Both the position numbers and the translations under genes were made by a program. Below the pieces are notes generated by a model. It did no database searches. It saw only the letters and a program-made list of their open reading frames with translations, and was not told the DNA's origin. Source: QHXW01 sp035297145 (lineage in GTDB: Bacteria > Acidobacteriota > Terriglobia > Bryobacterales > Bryobacteraceae). Taken from it: a stretch of DNA of 64,000 nt. This document shows positions 8,251 to 17,886 of this stretch, piece after piece; the stretch's first letter is position 1; each line of letters starts with the position of its first letter. The stretch spans positions 23,137 to 87,136 of the forward strand of contig DATGZN010000035.1 of assembly GCA_035297145.1 (NCBI GenBank), given 5' to 3'.

Positions 8251-9033
8251 TTACTTTCCGTCCGCCCCGGCTTCCCGATACGAAGTGAGGATCTGGAGCC
8301 CCTTGGAGCGATTCAGCCGCAGCCATAGATCGTCATACCGGGCCTCTTCAAGCCGTTGTTTCAGCTCGAAATTGAATTGCTTCCGACTGCCATAGTCCAA
8401 CCTCGCCCTCTCGAACGTCGTGATCGTAAACGCGAATGGTCCCGAGCTGCTGACGTTGTCGATGTCCTCGTAGCGCCAGGTACGCGATTCGCCTTTCTTT
8501 GCCGATTTGTAGACGATCTCGTTGGCACTCACCTGGAGCACTCCCTCGTCGCCGCCGAACCCGGTCAGATGTTTGGCGGGAATCTCCCACAGCACGGTCG
8601 CCGGACGGTCAGCGATGACGGCCACGAATCGCTGGTCGAGGCGAGCTTTGAGGACTTGGTACACGTTCTCAAAGCTGTCGTCGGAGACGAGGTCGAACTC
8701 GTATTCCCGGTCCGCGCCCAGCTTCCACTTGTTGTCCTTATACGTGAGAACCGTAACTGTCTTCGGGGAGATCTTCAACTGCTGAATATCCTGATAATCC
8801 CAGTGCCACGCATGCGGATGCTTCGGTGTCTTGGCGTCCCTGTATTTCTCCTGAAACGACACGCCGGTGTCGCTGATCGTCAGCGTCCCGAGACCGCCGG
8901 CTTTTCTGATGTGCGGCGGGCGCGAGTGCCCGTGCCAGGCTTCATATTGAAAGCTCTGCTGCGCAAACATCGCCTGCAGCAGCAGCAGGCCGCCTATGAA
9001 CGCGATAGCTCTTTTTTCAGCTCGAAATTCCAT
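8251..9033 (-). CDS. Secreted protein of unknown function in the copper operon
   Basis: 260 residues from the ATG at 9033, which has GAGG seven bases upstream; an ATG at 9039 is also possible. It begins with a signal peptide (IAFIGGLLLLQAMFAQQ). The mature part has many aromatic and charged residues and several beta-strand-like stretches (VTVLTYKDNKWKLG, WRYEDIDNVSSSG), suggesting a PH-like or beta-barrel fold; no catalytic motif is visible. The start overlaps the cusA end, so it is co-translated with the efflux pump and probably exported to the periplasm. Function unknown. Confidence 0.6.
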   Translation of the reverse strand: MEFRAEKRAIAFIGGLLLLQAMFAQQSFQYEAWHGHSRPPHIRKAGGLGTLTISDTGVSFQEKYRDAKTPKHPHAWHWDYQDIQQLKISPKTVTVLTYKDNKWKLGADREYEFDLVSDDSFENVYQVLKARLDQRFVAVIADRPATVLWEIPAKHLTGFGGDEGVLQVSANEIVYKSAKKGESRTWRYEDIDNVSSSGPFAFTITTFERARLDYGSRKQFNFELKQRLEEARYDDLWLRLNRSKGLQILTSYREAGADGK

Positions 9034-12000
9034 TTCCATACCTCGTAGACTGCCGGATAAACAACCAATTCAAGTAGAAATGATGTGAAGATGCCGCCAA
9101 TCATGGGGGCGGCAATGCGCTTCATCACGTCAGCTCCAGTGCCGACCGACCACATGATCGGCACCAGGCCCATAAACATAGTTGCGACCGTCATGAACTT
9201 CGGACGAATCCGTTTCACCGCGCCGTGCATGATCGCGTCTTGAAGATCCTGAAGGCTCCGGAGTTTGCCGTCGGCTTTCGCCTGATCGTGGGCCAAATCC
9301 AGGTACAACATCATGAATACGCCGGTTTCCGCATCCACTCCCATCAGCGCTATCAAGCCCACCCATACTCCGATGCTCATGTTGTATCCGAGCAGATAGA
9401 GGAACCAGACGGCGCCTACGGCTGAGAACGGTACGGCGAGGATGATGATCAGCGTCTTTGTCATCGACTTCGTGTTGATGTACAGCAACAGGATGATGAG
9501 AAAGATCGTGAGCGGGAGCACGACCGTCAGCTTTTCGCGAACTCGTTGCATGGCCTCGTATTGGCCGCTCCAGGCGAACGAATATCCGGCTGGAAGCTTC
9601 ATGTTATCGCGCACCACCTTCTTGGCCTCCTCAACATAGCTGCCGATGTCGCGGCCGGCGACATCCACGTACACGTAACCATTCAGCATTCCGTTCTCGT
9701 CCCGCAACATCGCCGGGCCACTCACTGTGCGAATCTCGGCCAGCTGCGCCAGTGGAATCTGAGTCTGACCGTCCATCGCCGGCACCAGAACGCGGCCCAG
9801 TGCGGCTGGGTCACTGCGGTAATCCCGCATGTACCGTACGTTCACGGGATAGCGCTCGCGGCCTTCGATCGTGGTGGTGATATTCTCGCCGCCAATGGCG
9901 CTCATGACGACATCCTGCGCTTTGTCGATGCTCAAGCCATAACGCGCCAACTCGTCACGGTCCCACTTGAAATCGAGGAAGTAACCACCGCTGGTGCGTT
10001 CAGAGAAAACGCTTCGCGTCCCCTGCACCTTCGGCAGCAGCGCTTCGATCTGCGTGCCGAGATCTTCAATCTTCTTGATGTCAGCCCCGTAGATCTTGAT
10101 TCCGACAGGCGTTCGGACACCCGTCGTCAGCATGTCCACTCGCGCCTTGATGGGCATAGTCCATGCGTTCGAAGTGCCGGGAATTTTGAGCGCCTGGTTC
10201 ATCTCTTCGACCAATTGGTCGGTTGAGATGTGATCCGGCGTGAACCTGCGGAATATGGCCTTCGCCCATTCGGGCGCCCAGGAGGAGTACCACGTGTCCG
10301 TTTTCCTCCACTGTGTCTCTGGCTTTAAGACGATAACCGTCTCCATCATCGAGAACGGAGCGGGGTCGGTGGACGTTTCCGCGCGACCCGCCTTGCCTAG
10401 GACAGTGGATACTTCGGGGAACCGCTTAATAATGCGATCCTGCACCTGCATCAACTGCTGCGCCTGCGTGACGGAAATGCCGGGAAGCGTCGAAGGCATG
10501 TAGAGCAGCGAGCCCTCGTCCAATGGCGGCATGAATTCAGAACCCAATTTCTCGAAGACTGGAACTGTAAAGATGACTACAGCCAGTGCCGCGGCGATGA
10601 CCAGCCACTTCAAACGCAACGCCCAGGCACACACGGGTTCGTATAGCCGGATGAGGATTTTGCTGATCGGGTGATTCTCCTCCGAGCGGATCTTGCCCAC
10701 GAGAATTGCGTTCGTCACTCGAGCCAGCCAGCGCGGCCGGAACTCGAAATTCTTCATGTGGGTGAACAGCAGCCGCATAGCGGGATCGAGCGTGATCGCC
10801 AGAACCGCGGCGATGATCATGGAGAAGTTCTTCGTATATGCGAGCGGTTTGAACAGACGGCCTTCTTGAGCTTCCAGTGTCAGGACCGGGAGGAACGCGA
10901 CCGCGATAACCAGAAGCGCAAAGAAACTCGGCCCTCCGACTTCTTTCACTGCATCGACCACGACTCGGTGATAGTCCTGTTTGCGGCCTGTACGCTCCCA
11001 TTCTTCAAGCTTCTTGTGAGTCTGCTCTACTACTACGATCGCCGCATCCACCATAGCTCCGACGGCGATAGCAATCCCGCCGAGCGACATGATATTCGAG
11101 GTCAAGCCCATCGCCTTCATGGGAATGAACGCAATGATGACCGCCACCGGAATGGTGATGATCGGGATGATGGCGCTTGGAATGTGCCACAGAAAGACCA
11201 TGATGACGATCGCCACGATGATCAACTCTTCGGTCAGCGTGTGTTTCAGGTTCTCGATGGAGCGCAGAATCAATTCGGAGCGATCATAGGCGCTAACGAT
11301 TTTCACGCCTGGAGGAAGGCCTGGTTCGATGTCGTGGAGTTTCTGCTTCACGCGATCGATCACTTCGAGTGCGTTCTCGCCCTGCCTCATGATCACGATC
11401 CCGGCCACGGTCTCCCCAGTTCCGTTCCAGTCTGCAACTCCTCGGCGGATATCCGGGCCGAGCGCCACGTCCCCCACATCCGCGATGCGAACCGGGACCC
11501 CGCTTGGATTCCTAGCCAGCACGATCTTGCCGATGTCGTCAGTCGATTGCGCGTACCCGCGGCCACGCACCATATATTCGGCGCCGGTGAATTCGACCAA
11601 TCGCCCTCCGACGTCGTTGTTGCCGCTGCGGACCGCCTCCACGACTTTGCTAATCGGGATGTTGAATGACTGGAGTTTATTGGGGTCAACATTGACCTGG
11701 TATTGCCGCACGAAGCCGCCGAGTGGCGCGACCTCGGCGACGCCCGGAACTGACTTCAGGTAATAGCGCAGATACCAATCCTGATAGCTGCGCAAGTCAG
11801 CGAGGCTCTGTTTGCCTGTCGTGTCGATCAGGGCGTATTCAAACACCCATCCAATGCCCGTAGCATCCGGTCCGAGTTCGGTTTTGACCCCCTGGGGCAG
11901 TCGCAGTAGGACGTTCGAGAGGTATTCCAGTGTGCGGGAACGCGCCCAATAAATGTCCGTGCCTTCGTCGAAGATGATGTAGACATACGAGTACCCGAAG

Positions 12001-12257
12001 TCTGAAAATCCACGTACATCCTTAACTTTCGGTGCGCCCAGCATAGCGGTGACGAGCGGATATGTGACCTGGTCTTCCATGATGTCCGGGCTGCGGTCCC
12101 ACCGCGAATAGACAATCACCTGGGTGTCGCTCATGTCGGGTAATGCATCAAGCGGTACGGTCCGCATGGACCACAACCCGCCCATCACTGCCGCCGCGAT
12201 CAGGATGAAGACCACGATCTTGTTCTTGGCCGAGAACTCGATGATGGTGTTAATCAC
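8994..12257 (-). CDS. cusA: CusA-type copper/silver RND efflux pump
   Basis: 1087-residue inner-membrane heavy-metal RND transporter. It has the DALPDMSDTQVIVYS opening after the first transmembrane helix and ELGPDATGIGWVFEYAL. The proton-relay helix reads VGAMVDAAIVVVEQTHKKLEEW, with the essential Asp and Glu. The metal-path regions LLYMPSTLPG and WTMPIKARVDMLTTGVRTPV carry the methionines expected of Cu(I)/Ag(I) pumps, as opposed to Zn/Co/Cd types. Length is normal for the family. Its ATG overlaps the cusB stop (ATGA), giving translational coupling. It exports monovalent copper or silver from periplasm and cytoplasm through CusC. Confidence 0.93.
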   Translation of the reverse strand: MINTIIEFSAKNKIVVFILIAAAVMGGLWSMRTVPLDALPDMSDTQVIVYSRWDRSPDIMEDQVTYPLVTAMLGAPKVKDVRGFSDFGYSYVYIIFDEGTDIYWARSRTLEYLSNVLLRLPQGVKTELGPDATGIGWVFEYALIDTTGKQSLADLRSYQDWYLRYYLKSVPGVAEVAPLGGFVRQYQVNVDPNKLQSFNIPISKVVEAVRSGNNDVGGRLVEFTGAEYMVRGRGYAQSTDDIGKIVLARNPSGVPVRIADVGDVALGPDIRRGVADWNGTGETVAGIVIMRQGENALEVIDRVKQKLHDIEPGLPPGVKIVSAYDRSELILRSIENLKHTLTEELIIVAIVIMVFLWHIPSAIIPIITIPVAVIIAFIPMKAMGLTSNIMSLGGIAIAVGAMVDAAIVVVEQTHKKLEEWERTGRKQDYHRVVVDAVKEVGGPSFFALLVIAVAFLPVLTLEAQEGRLFKPLAYTKNFSMIIAAVLAITLDPAMRLLFTHMKNFEFRPRWLARVTNAILVGKIRSEENHPISKILIRLYEPVCAWALRLKWLVIAAALAVVIFTVPVFEKLGSEFMPPLDEGSLLYMPSTLPGISVTQAQQLMQVQDRIIKRFPEVSTVLGKAGRAETSTDPAPFSMMETVIVLKPETQWRKTDTWYSSWAPEWAKAIFRRFTPDHISTDQLVEEMNQALKIPGTSNAWTMPIKARVDMLTTGVRTPVGIKIYGADIKKIEDLGTQIEALLPKVQGTRSVFSERTSGGYFLDFKWDRDELARYGLSIDKAQDVVMSAIGGENITTTIEGRERYPVNVRYMRDYRSDPAALGRVLVPAMDGQTQIPLAQLAEIRTVSGPAMLRDENGMLNGYVYVDVAGRDIGSYVEEAKKVVRDNMKLPAGYSFAWSGQYEAMQRVREKLTVVLPLTIFLIILLLYINTKSMTKTLIIILAVPFSAVGAVWFLYLLGYNMSIGVWVGLIALMGVDAETGVFMMLYLDLAHDQAKADGKLRSLQDLQDAIMHGAVKRIRPKFMTVATMFMGLVPIMWSVGTGADVMKRIAAPMIGGIFTSFLLELVVYPAVYEVWKWNFELKKELSRS

Positions 12258-13672
12258 TTCTTGTCTCCCATCCCCGGCATGTCGGCCATCCCCTTGGCGT
12301 CAGACTTTCCCGACGCAGCCTTTGGCTGGTTCGCGGGCATTTCCGGGTTCACCGGCGTATTAGTCATTCCGGGCATTCCGGCCATCCCGCCCATTCCCGA
12401 CGCAGCAGCCTTCATCTGGCTTTCAGAATCGATCAAGAAATTGCCCGAGGTGACGACTCGCTCATCCCCGGTGAGCCCCGACAAGATCTGAATGCGGTCG
12501 CCATTGCGCTCGCCGGTCTTCACCTGCCTGGGCTCGAAGTAGCCATTGCCGCGATCGACAAATACGGTCTTTCTTTCGCCGGCGTCGAGCACTGCGTCCG
12601 CGGGTACCGTGAGCTCCGACGGAATGTTCACGCGAAATTCGACGTCGGCGTACATTTCCGGCTTGAGCATTAGGCTGGGATTGTCCATGTCGAGCCGCAC
12701 CTTGAGAGTGCGCGTCATGGGATCAACCTGCGGTTGTATGTAATTGATCCGAGCTGTGAACGCTCTTCCCGGCACCGCCTGGAGAGATACCCGCGCGGTC
12801 TCGCCGACGTGAATATTCGGAGCTTCGTACTCGAACAAATCGGCCATAATCCAAACGCGGCTGAGGTCCACAATCGTGTATAGGTCTGTTTCCGGCATGA
12901 CTTTCAATTGCGGAAAGGCTTTCCGATCGGTGACGTAGCCCGCGATCGGCGAGTAGAGCGTGACGTTTTTGATGGGCTGACCGGTCTTGAGGACTTGATC
13001 GATCTGAGCGTCGCTCAAGTCCCACAGTTCCAGCCGGCGTCGGGACGCCCGAAGTAAGGATTCACTTTGATCAAAGGCTGCTGGCAGGGGATTGTTCTTC
13101 ATCGTATCCGTTGCTTTCGCTGCGACCAGGAGTTCCAGTTGCGAGGCCAGCATGTCCGGGCTATAGACCGTCATCAGCGGCTGGCCCTTTCTGACAAGCT
13201 GGCCCGTGTAATCGACGAAAACCTGATCGATCCACCCCTCGACTTTTGTATGAATATGCTGAATCCGTGTCTCGTCAAACGCCACCTTGCCCACGGCGCG
13301 AATCGTCCGCGAGCCGCCGCTCCTCTCTACCTGGCCGTACTTCACTCCGATCAATTGCTGCTTCTCCGGTGTGATCTGAACGGTCCCAACCGGCATCGTG
13401 GAGACGTCTTCGGCACTAGCCGGCTCTCCGGCCGGCGCCGCTGTGGGGCCGCCGCCGGCATACACCGGCACGAGCTTCATGCCGCAGTCTGGCGCTACCC
13501 CCGGCTTGTCGGACTTGTAAGCCGGATGCATGGGATCTACCCAATACAGAATCTTGCGGCCATTCTTGTCCGCCGATCCGGAGCCGCCGCCTTTTGTGGC
13601 CTTGTATACGTATCCGCCGGTGAACGCGGCGACAATCACGACCAGAAATACAATTGCGCGAATAGCTTTCAT
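12254..13672 (-). CDS. cusB: CusB-type periplasmic adaptor with N-terminal metal-binding domain
   Basis: 472-residue membrane-fusion protein. An N-terminal signal anchor (IVFLVVIVAAFTGGYVY) precedes a heavy-metal-binding domain with YWVDPMHP and CGMKLVPVY. The lipoyl, beta-barrel and membrane-proximal parts of the HlyD/CusB family follow (VEGWIDQVFVDYTGQLVRKG and later ITVPADAVLDAG-like strands). The tail is unusually Met-rich (GMGGMAGMPGM, MADMPGMG), a feature of Cu(I)-handling proteins. It connects CusA and CusC and can pass Cu(I)/Ag(I) to the pump. Confidence 0.92.
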   Translation of the reverse strand: MKAIRAIVFLVVIVAAFTGGYVYKATKGGGSGSADKNGRKILYWVDPMHPAYKSDKPGVAPDCGMKLVPVYAGGGPTAAPAGEPASAEDVSTMPVGTVQITPEKQQLIGVKYGQVERSGGSRTIRAVGKVAFDETRIQHIHTKVEGWIDQVFVDYTGQLVRKGQPLMTVYSPDMLASQLELLVAAKATDTMKNNPLPAAFDQSESLLRASRRRLELWDLSDAQIDQVLKTGQPIKNVTLYSPIAGYVTDRKAFPQLKVMPETDLYTIVDLSRVWIMADLFEYEAPNIHVGETARVSLQAVPGRAFTARINYIQPQVDPMTRTLKVRLDMDNPSLMLKPEMYADVEFRVNIPSELTVPADAVLDAGERKTVFVDRGNGYFEPRQVKTGERNGDRIQILSGLTGDERVVTSGNFLIDSESQMKAAASGMGGMAGMPGMTNTPVNPEMPANQPKAASGKSDAKGMADMPGMGDKK

Positions 13673-13682
13673 TTCAATCGCC

Positions 13683-14927
13683 TCAGTCCGCTAACGGCTG
13701 GCCCGTCGTTTCTTCGAGACGGCTCAGAGCCAGCGCATAGTTGAGCGCCTCGTCGTAGTAGTTCATTTCGTAGTCCAGTACTGTTGTGAAATTCGTAAGA
13801 ACCGATAGGAAATCAACCGCGCCGGTCTCATACGTAGACAACGAGGATTCGAGTGCCAGATTGCCTTGTGGAACGACGGTCTGCATATACAGCTTCATGA
13901 GCTTCGATGAAGCCTGCGCCAATGCGTAATCGTCCTTGATTCGGTAGTGAAGCGACTGATCCGTGGCCTCGTACGTTCGTCGGGATTGAGAAAGCATACT
14001 CACCTGCTCATTCACGCCGGCGCGCTGTTTTCGCCAAAAATAAATCGGCACTTTGAAGGCGGCTTGAAACTGGTACATGGGCGCCATCGATCCCTGGTTG
14101 AAGTAGCCGCCGCTGAGGGTCACGTCGGGATAGTATTCTTTGCGCGCCGAATTGACGGCGAGCTCCGAGCGCTCGACCATCTTTTGGTCGCGGCGCAGCA
14201 TTGGCGAATTCTGAGCAGCCGCCGCATATAGCTCTTCGAGCGTTGCTGTGAGTTCCCTCGGCTTCATGTCCTCCGGCCGTCCGACAGGCGTGTCGGGGCG
14301 TCGATTCAGGACGCTATTGATCTCGGCTTCGCTGCTGATGCGCTCTTGCTCCAACTTCACAAGGCGCGTCTCCAGAATGCTCACCTGTGTCTGTGCTTTG
14401 AAGACGTCTTGCTGGGCAGCTTTCCCTACTGAATAGCGAGCTTCGGTCACACTCACCAGTTTGTTGAGCAGATCGCGATTGCGAGTGAGCAGATCCGACG
14501 CGGAGTAGGTGTATTGAAGCCGGTAATAAGCCTGCTTCAGCCGCGAGACCACGCCGAGTTGCACGGCTTGATATTGTTGGAACGCTGCCTCGGCTTCTTT
14601 TGAGGCAATCTCACCGCGAAGTTTCAGCTTGCCGGGATATGGCAGCTCTTGCGAATACATCAGCCCGATGTTGGAAAGAACCTGGCTCCCCAGTCCGGCG
14701 CCCGGTAGCGGATTGCCAACACTGACATATCCCAGCGAGATCATGGGATCAGGCAGGCTGCTTTCTTGGGTTGGCCGCTGGCGCGCGGCCTCGTAACTCT
14801 TCTGGCCCGCAAGGATCTCTGGGTTGTGCTGCAACGCCTCCGAGACCAGGTCTTTCAGCCTGAGTTCCTGGGGGTACGCGGCAACCGAGAATAGAGCCAG
14901 GATGACAGCTCTGGCGTTAAACGACAT
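13683..14927 (-). CDS. cusC: TolC-family outer-membrane channel (CusC-like)
   Basis: 414 residues with a short signal peptide (AVILALFSVAAYPQ). Two OEP/TolC repeats follow, rich in long amphipathic helices (e.g. LKQAYYRLQYTYSASDLLTR, and ERSELAVNSARKEYYPDVTL, the usual strand after the second repeat). It forms the trimeric exit duct for the CusBA pump. It lies 10 bases upstream of cusB in the transcript direction. The symbol is given by operon context; the sequence alone says only TolC-type efflux channel. Confidence 0.88.
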   Translation of the reverse strand: MSFNARAVILALFSVAAYPQELRLKDLVSEALQHNPEILAGQKSYEAARQRPTQESSLPDPMISLGYVSVGNPLPGAGLGSQVLSNIGLMYSQELPYPGKLKLRGEIASKEAEAAFQQYQAVQLGVVSRLKQAYYRLQYTYSASDLLTRNRDLLNKLVSVTEARYSVGKAAQQDVFKAQTQVSILETRLVKLEQERISSEAEINSVLNRRPDTPVGRPEDMKPRELTATLEELYAAAAQNSPMLRRDQKMVERSELAVNSARKEYYPDVTLSGGYFNQGSMAPMYQFQAAFKVPIYFWRKQRAGVNEQVSMLSQSRRTYEATDQSLHYRIKDDYALAQASSKLMKLYMQTVVPQGNLALESSLSTYETGAVDFLSVLTNFTTVLDYEMNYYDEALNYALALSRLEETTGQPLAD

Positions 14928-14982
14928 TTCTCCACCTCAATGCACAATTTCAAACCTGAGAAACGGACAGATGGAGAGGGAA

Positions 14983-15357
14983 CTAGATCAGCAGTGAGGA
15001 GTTTTGCAGAAACAAATCAGGTGGCGAGTATTGCAATGGCAACGCTCGCGAATAGGAGGCCATCAGCATCGACGGGATTCCCGCCAGCGAGACTTTTTCA
15101 ATTACGGCAACCACTACTTGTCTGAAGGTCAGGCCCGAAGAGGCCGGAAGCGTTAGGCTTTGAGGGCTGGCCGGCCGAACTTCGCAGGACGTGTGGGGCA
15201 CCTGGCCCGGTGATCGCTTGCAGGGAGCATGCTTGCAGCATCCACTCGCCGCCATACCTGACGGCTGAGCCACGCACTCCATGCCGCTGGCGATGAGCAG
15301 CAAAGCGGATAGCAGCGCCGGAACACCGCGACTAACGATCTGGGCCACTGCTCTCAT
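14983..15357 (-). CDS. Small secreted cysteine-rich protein leading the copper operon
   Basis: 124 residues from the ATG at 15357, with AAGG four bases upstream; a GTG at 15375 would add six residues. A signal peptide (VPALLSALLLIASGMECVAQ) precedes a short Cys block (CCKHAPCK, then SCEV) that could bind Cu(I). A hydrophobic stretch near the C-terminus (FRQVVVAVIEKVSLAGIPSM) may re-associate with the membrane. It is the promoter-proximal gene of the cus operon, 55 bases before cusC. Family not recognised; copper chaperoning is inference from position and cysteines. Confidence 0.55.
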   Translation of the reverse strand: MRAVAQIVSRGVPALLSALLLIASGMECVAQPSGMAASGCCKHAPCKRSPGQVPHTSCEVRPASPQSLTLPASSGLTFRQVVVAVIEKVSLAGIPSMLMASYSRALPLQYSPPDLFLQNSSLLI

Positions 15358-15424
15358 CCTACCTTGAATCGGCACTTACGGGGCCAACCAGCAGTCCTCA
15401 AGCCAGGAAACCTGTGGTTGGTCA

Positions 15425-15448
15425 ACAATATCAGCCAGTTACAATATC
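15425..15448. promoter_or_regulatory. Direct repeats between copper operon and M48 gene
   Basis: The octamer ACAATATC occurs at 15425-15432 and 15441-15448, 16 bp apart, in the only stretch separating the divergent cus operon and protease gene. Two phased copies are compatible with a response-regulator site, but no regulator gene is adjacent and no promoter hexamers are assigned. Candidate only. Confidence 0.3.
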
Positions 15449-15641
15449 GGCCAGAAAACTGGACTGCTGTCAGTCGTCAGTCCTCGACTGGGGCATATCG
15501 CGCACCCCACGTAATCCGCACGGAATCGGTTAGCCCCGTCGTTCCTCCTCATTTTCATCAGCATTCGCTGAGAGCGCGCCGTCTGAAGAGACCTGGAGAC
15601 AAACCTGCCCTGCAGATGACACAACTCAGTGAGGTGGCGGA

Positions 15642-17060
15642 ATGATTAAACGACTTGGTTCTCTGACGACTTTAATGGTAGTTGTTGCAGTGGTTTGCGT
15701 CGGAATCGCAGGCGGGCAGCCCATGATGATGCCCAGAAACGCCCAATCGCTTTTGTATTTCCCTCACTTGAACGAGGGCGGTCCCGATGCCAAGAACTTC
15801 TGGCAGATGACGTTCACATTTGTCAACTCGAACCCGGTCGCGGCCAACCTGAACGTCTCGTTCTACAACGATGACGGATCGCCGATGATGATCGATTTTG
15901 GTTCGGGGCCGGTTGCCTCGATTACAGCCACGGTTCCACCCCTCGGCAGCAGCATGTTTCGGAGCCAGCTCACACACAAGACTTTGGTTTGGGGATGGGC
16001 CGCCGGCCAGTCTGATGCGCCCGTTTTCAGCCAGCTGAACTACCGGCAAATGATGAACGGCCAAGTTGCCGCTGAACTGGCGGCCAACGCGACAACAGGC
16101 ACGGAACAGTGGACTTCGACGGCGAACGCGGACCTCGGGATAGCGATCGCCAATCCGAGTCCGGACGATACGATGACCTATATGGTAGACGTGAAGGATT
16201 CGGAGGGGAAAGATGTCGGCTCAAAGTCTTTCCAACTCGCTCCTCACGGCCATGACGCATTCACACTGAACAGCCGCTTCACGCTTGCCCCAAACTTCAC
16301 TGGTTCGGTCAACATCACGGGACAGATCTCAAACCAATCCGCCTACAAGCCTGTCGTTTGGACTGTGGGATCGGAGTCAGGTGTTTTCGCCACCCTGCCC
16401 GACGGCCGAGCGTTGATGCCGGAAGATCAGATGGCACGGGCGATGCGAGTTTTCGGGCGCGTGATGGCGATGGCACATCAACTTGGATACAAGGTAAATC
16501 CTCAACTCACGCTTCTTCCGGGTACCACTTCGAATGGCATGGCCAGCGCGATGGGCGGCCTGGCTGCGAACGGCACCGACCAGGTGACCATGTATATGTC
16601 GCTAGTCGAGATGGCGGGGGATTCCGACGGAGAACTTGCATTCCTCATGGCGCACGAGATTGCGCACGTGATCCAGTGCCGGACGAACGGCTGCAAGGTG
16701 GCGATGGACCCGCAGTTCGCGGGTGACTACGAATCAGATGCGGATGAAATGGGGATGATGCTCTCGACATCAGCCGGTTACGATTCTTATTCGGCCGCAG
16801 CCGCGTACGCGAAGCTCCAGATGGGGAATGGTCAGGCCGCAGCGGGTCACATGGGGTCAGGGGGAATGGGCCAAATGGGAAGCGTCAATGTTTGGGAAGA
16901 CATGATGTCGAACGACCCACACGGATTCTTCGCTGGGCGCATCAACAATCTGTACACAATCCAGCAGCGCATGTGTGGCAACCCGCAGTTCTCTATCAAC
17001 TGCCAGGCATTCAAATCGCTTATGCACCCCAGCACGGGTCGCATGCCGATGCCGATGTAA
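15642..17060 (+). CDS. Secreted Met-rich M48-type metalloprotease
   Basis: 472 residues with an N-terminal signal peptide (TTLMVVVAVVCVGIAGGQP). The first ~220 residues are a beta-rich domain. The second half is a gluzincin protease with HEIAH (H338, E339, H342) and a downstream ESDADEMGM block, where E364 is the expected third zinc ligand of M48. It is unusually rich in methionine (start MMMP, GHMGSGGMGQMG linker, C-terminal MPMPM). Lying next to the copper operon, it may be a copper-tolerant or copper-binding envelope protease; that link is inference. M48 peptidases usually do periplasmic quality control. Confidence 0.8.
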   Translation: MIKRLGSLTTLMVVVAVVCVGIAGGQPMMMPRNAQSLLYFPHLNEGGPDAKNFWQMTFTFVNSNPVAANLNVSFYNDDGSPMMIDFGSGPVASITATVPPLGSSMFRSQLTHKTLVWGWAAGQSDAPVFSQLNYRQMMNGQVAAELAANATTGTEQWTSTANADLGIAIANPSPDDTMTYMVDVKDSEGKDVGSKSFQLAPHGHDAFTLNSRFTLAPNFTGSVNITGQISNQSAYKPVVWTVGSESGVFATLPDGRALMPEDQMARAMRVFGRVMAMAHQLGYKVNPQLTLLPGTTSNGMASAMGGLAANGTDQVTMYMSLVEMAGDSDGELAFLMAHEIAHVIQCRTNGCKVAMDPQFAGDYESDADEMGMMLSTSAGYDSYSAAAAYAKLQMGNGQAAAGHMGSGGMGQMGSVNVWEDMMSNDPHGFFAGRINNLYTIQQRMCGNPQFSINCQAFKSLMHPSTGRMPMPM

Positions 17061-17236
17061 GAGCCTAACGTCCCTGTTCCCAGCGCCATCCGTCAGCCGT
17101 TGTTATAGTGAAGGTCCGAACGAGCCGTTCAACCCAACAAGCGCATGTTATCGCGCGAGTCATAAGTCGCTATCTAAGCGGCGGCGGAATTGCCTGCCGC
17201 TGGCACGGTACAACGCCCCTTTCCTCAGCGATTTTT

Positions 17237-17488
17237 CGATTCGCCGGCCAGTGGGCTTGTCTGGGGAGGTTTGCTCCCGGCCGACGGCCGCTAATCGGCC
17301 CTGATCCGGACTTGCCTGGACTCTTCCATGTCTCGGGGTTTGGCTGCTCAGGCATGATGACCAATGCCCGCTGTGGGGAACTAGCCGCAGATCTGCTCCG
17401 CGGGGGGCCAACCCCAATTGGACAAACGCGGCTCAGGCTGTGCCGGCTCGGTTCCGTTCCCGGCCTGTCGCTCATGAAAGCCAAATAG
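17237..17488 (+). pseudogene. Remnant of an FAD-dependent oxidoreductase C-terminus
   Basis: The frame WACLGRFAPGRRPLIGPDPD followed by LPGLFHVSGFGCSGMMTNAR and CGELAADLLRGG matches the end of the DAO-type FAD oxidoreductase fold, where strands of the form RPLIGPDP-LPGLFxVSG and GxLAADLL close the FAD site. Nothing upstream in the same frame continues the Rossmann domain, and no start codon with a ribosome binding site fits. I therefore read it as a decayed fragment within an otherwise empty ~800-base stretch (17061-17886). Confidence 0.55.
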
Positions 17489-17659
17489 TGCCACGCTGGG
17501 GCGGGAAGCTTGAGGTCCGAGGTATGCGCCAATGGAGATCTTCATGTGATTACGCACAAAGACGGGAATCAAACTCCTCGCGAGGTCCTCCAGCGGTACA
17601 ACCTGGAGACTAGAGCGACGCTGGAAGAGTGCGATGGACCAGATAGAGACTCCACAGGA

Positions 17660-17677
17660 TTGTCATCAAATCGTCAC
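17660..17677 (+). promoter_or_regulatory. Pho-box-like site upstream of pstS
   Basis: Two 7-mers, TTGTCAT and TCGTCAC, separated by CAAA, resemble the 7+4+7 layout of PhoB boxes (CTGTCAT repeats); 6 of 7 and 5 of 7 positions match. It lies about 210 bases before the PstS start. Phosphate control of the first pstS is a plausible inference; no PhoB gene is in the window. Confidence 0.4.
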
Positions 17678-17886
17678 ATGAATTCAGTTGCGTTCATTTG
17701 GATGGTTCTAGCATACTCGAACTGTGGAGATGAGGGAATCTCTTTTCCTCGAGGCGTACCACAGAGCGTGGCCTCGGCGTCTCGTGCAGCCGGTCCGTTC
17801 TTGTGCGCCCGGTGGGCCTCATTCGTGCTTCGAAGCTAGTCTGGACAGCACGCTCGCAGAGTCATCGGAGGTCGTGAGAATCTGAA

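Noticed and set aside
10671..11669. 332-codon plus-strand ORF within cusA
   Set aside because: Antisense shadow of cusA; His/Asp-rich composition is that of reversed transmembrane codons.
17510..17839. 109-codon ORF before pstS
   Set aside because: No ribosome binding site, no domain, and it would cover the Pho-box-like site; treated as noncoding.
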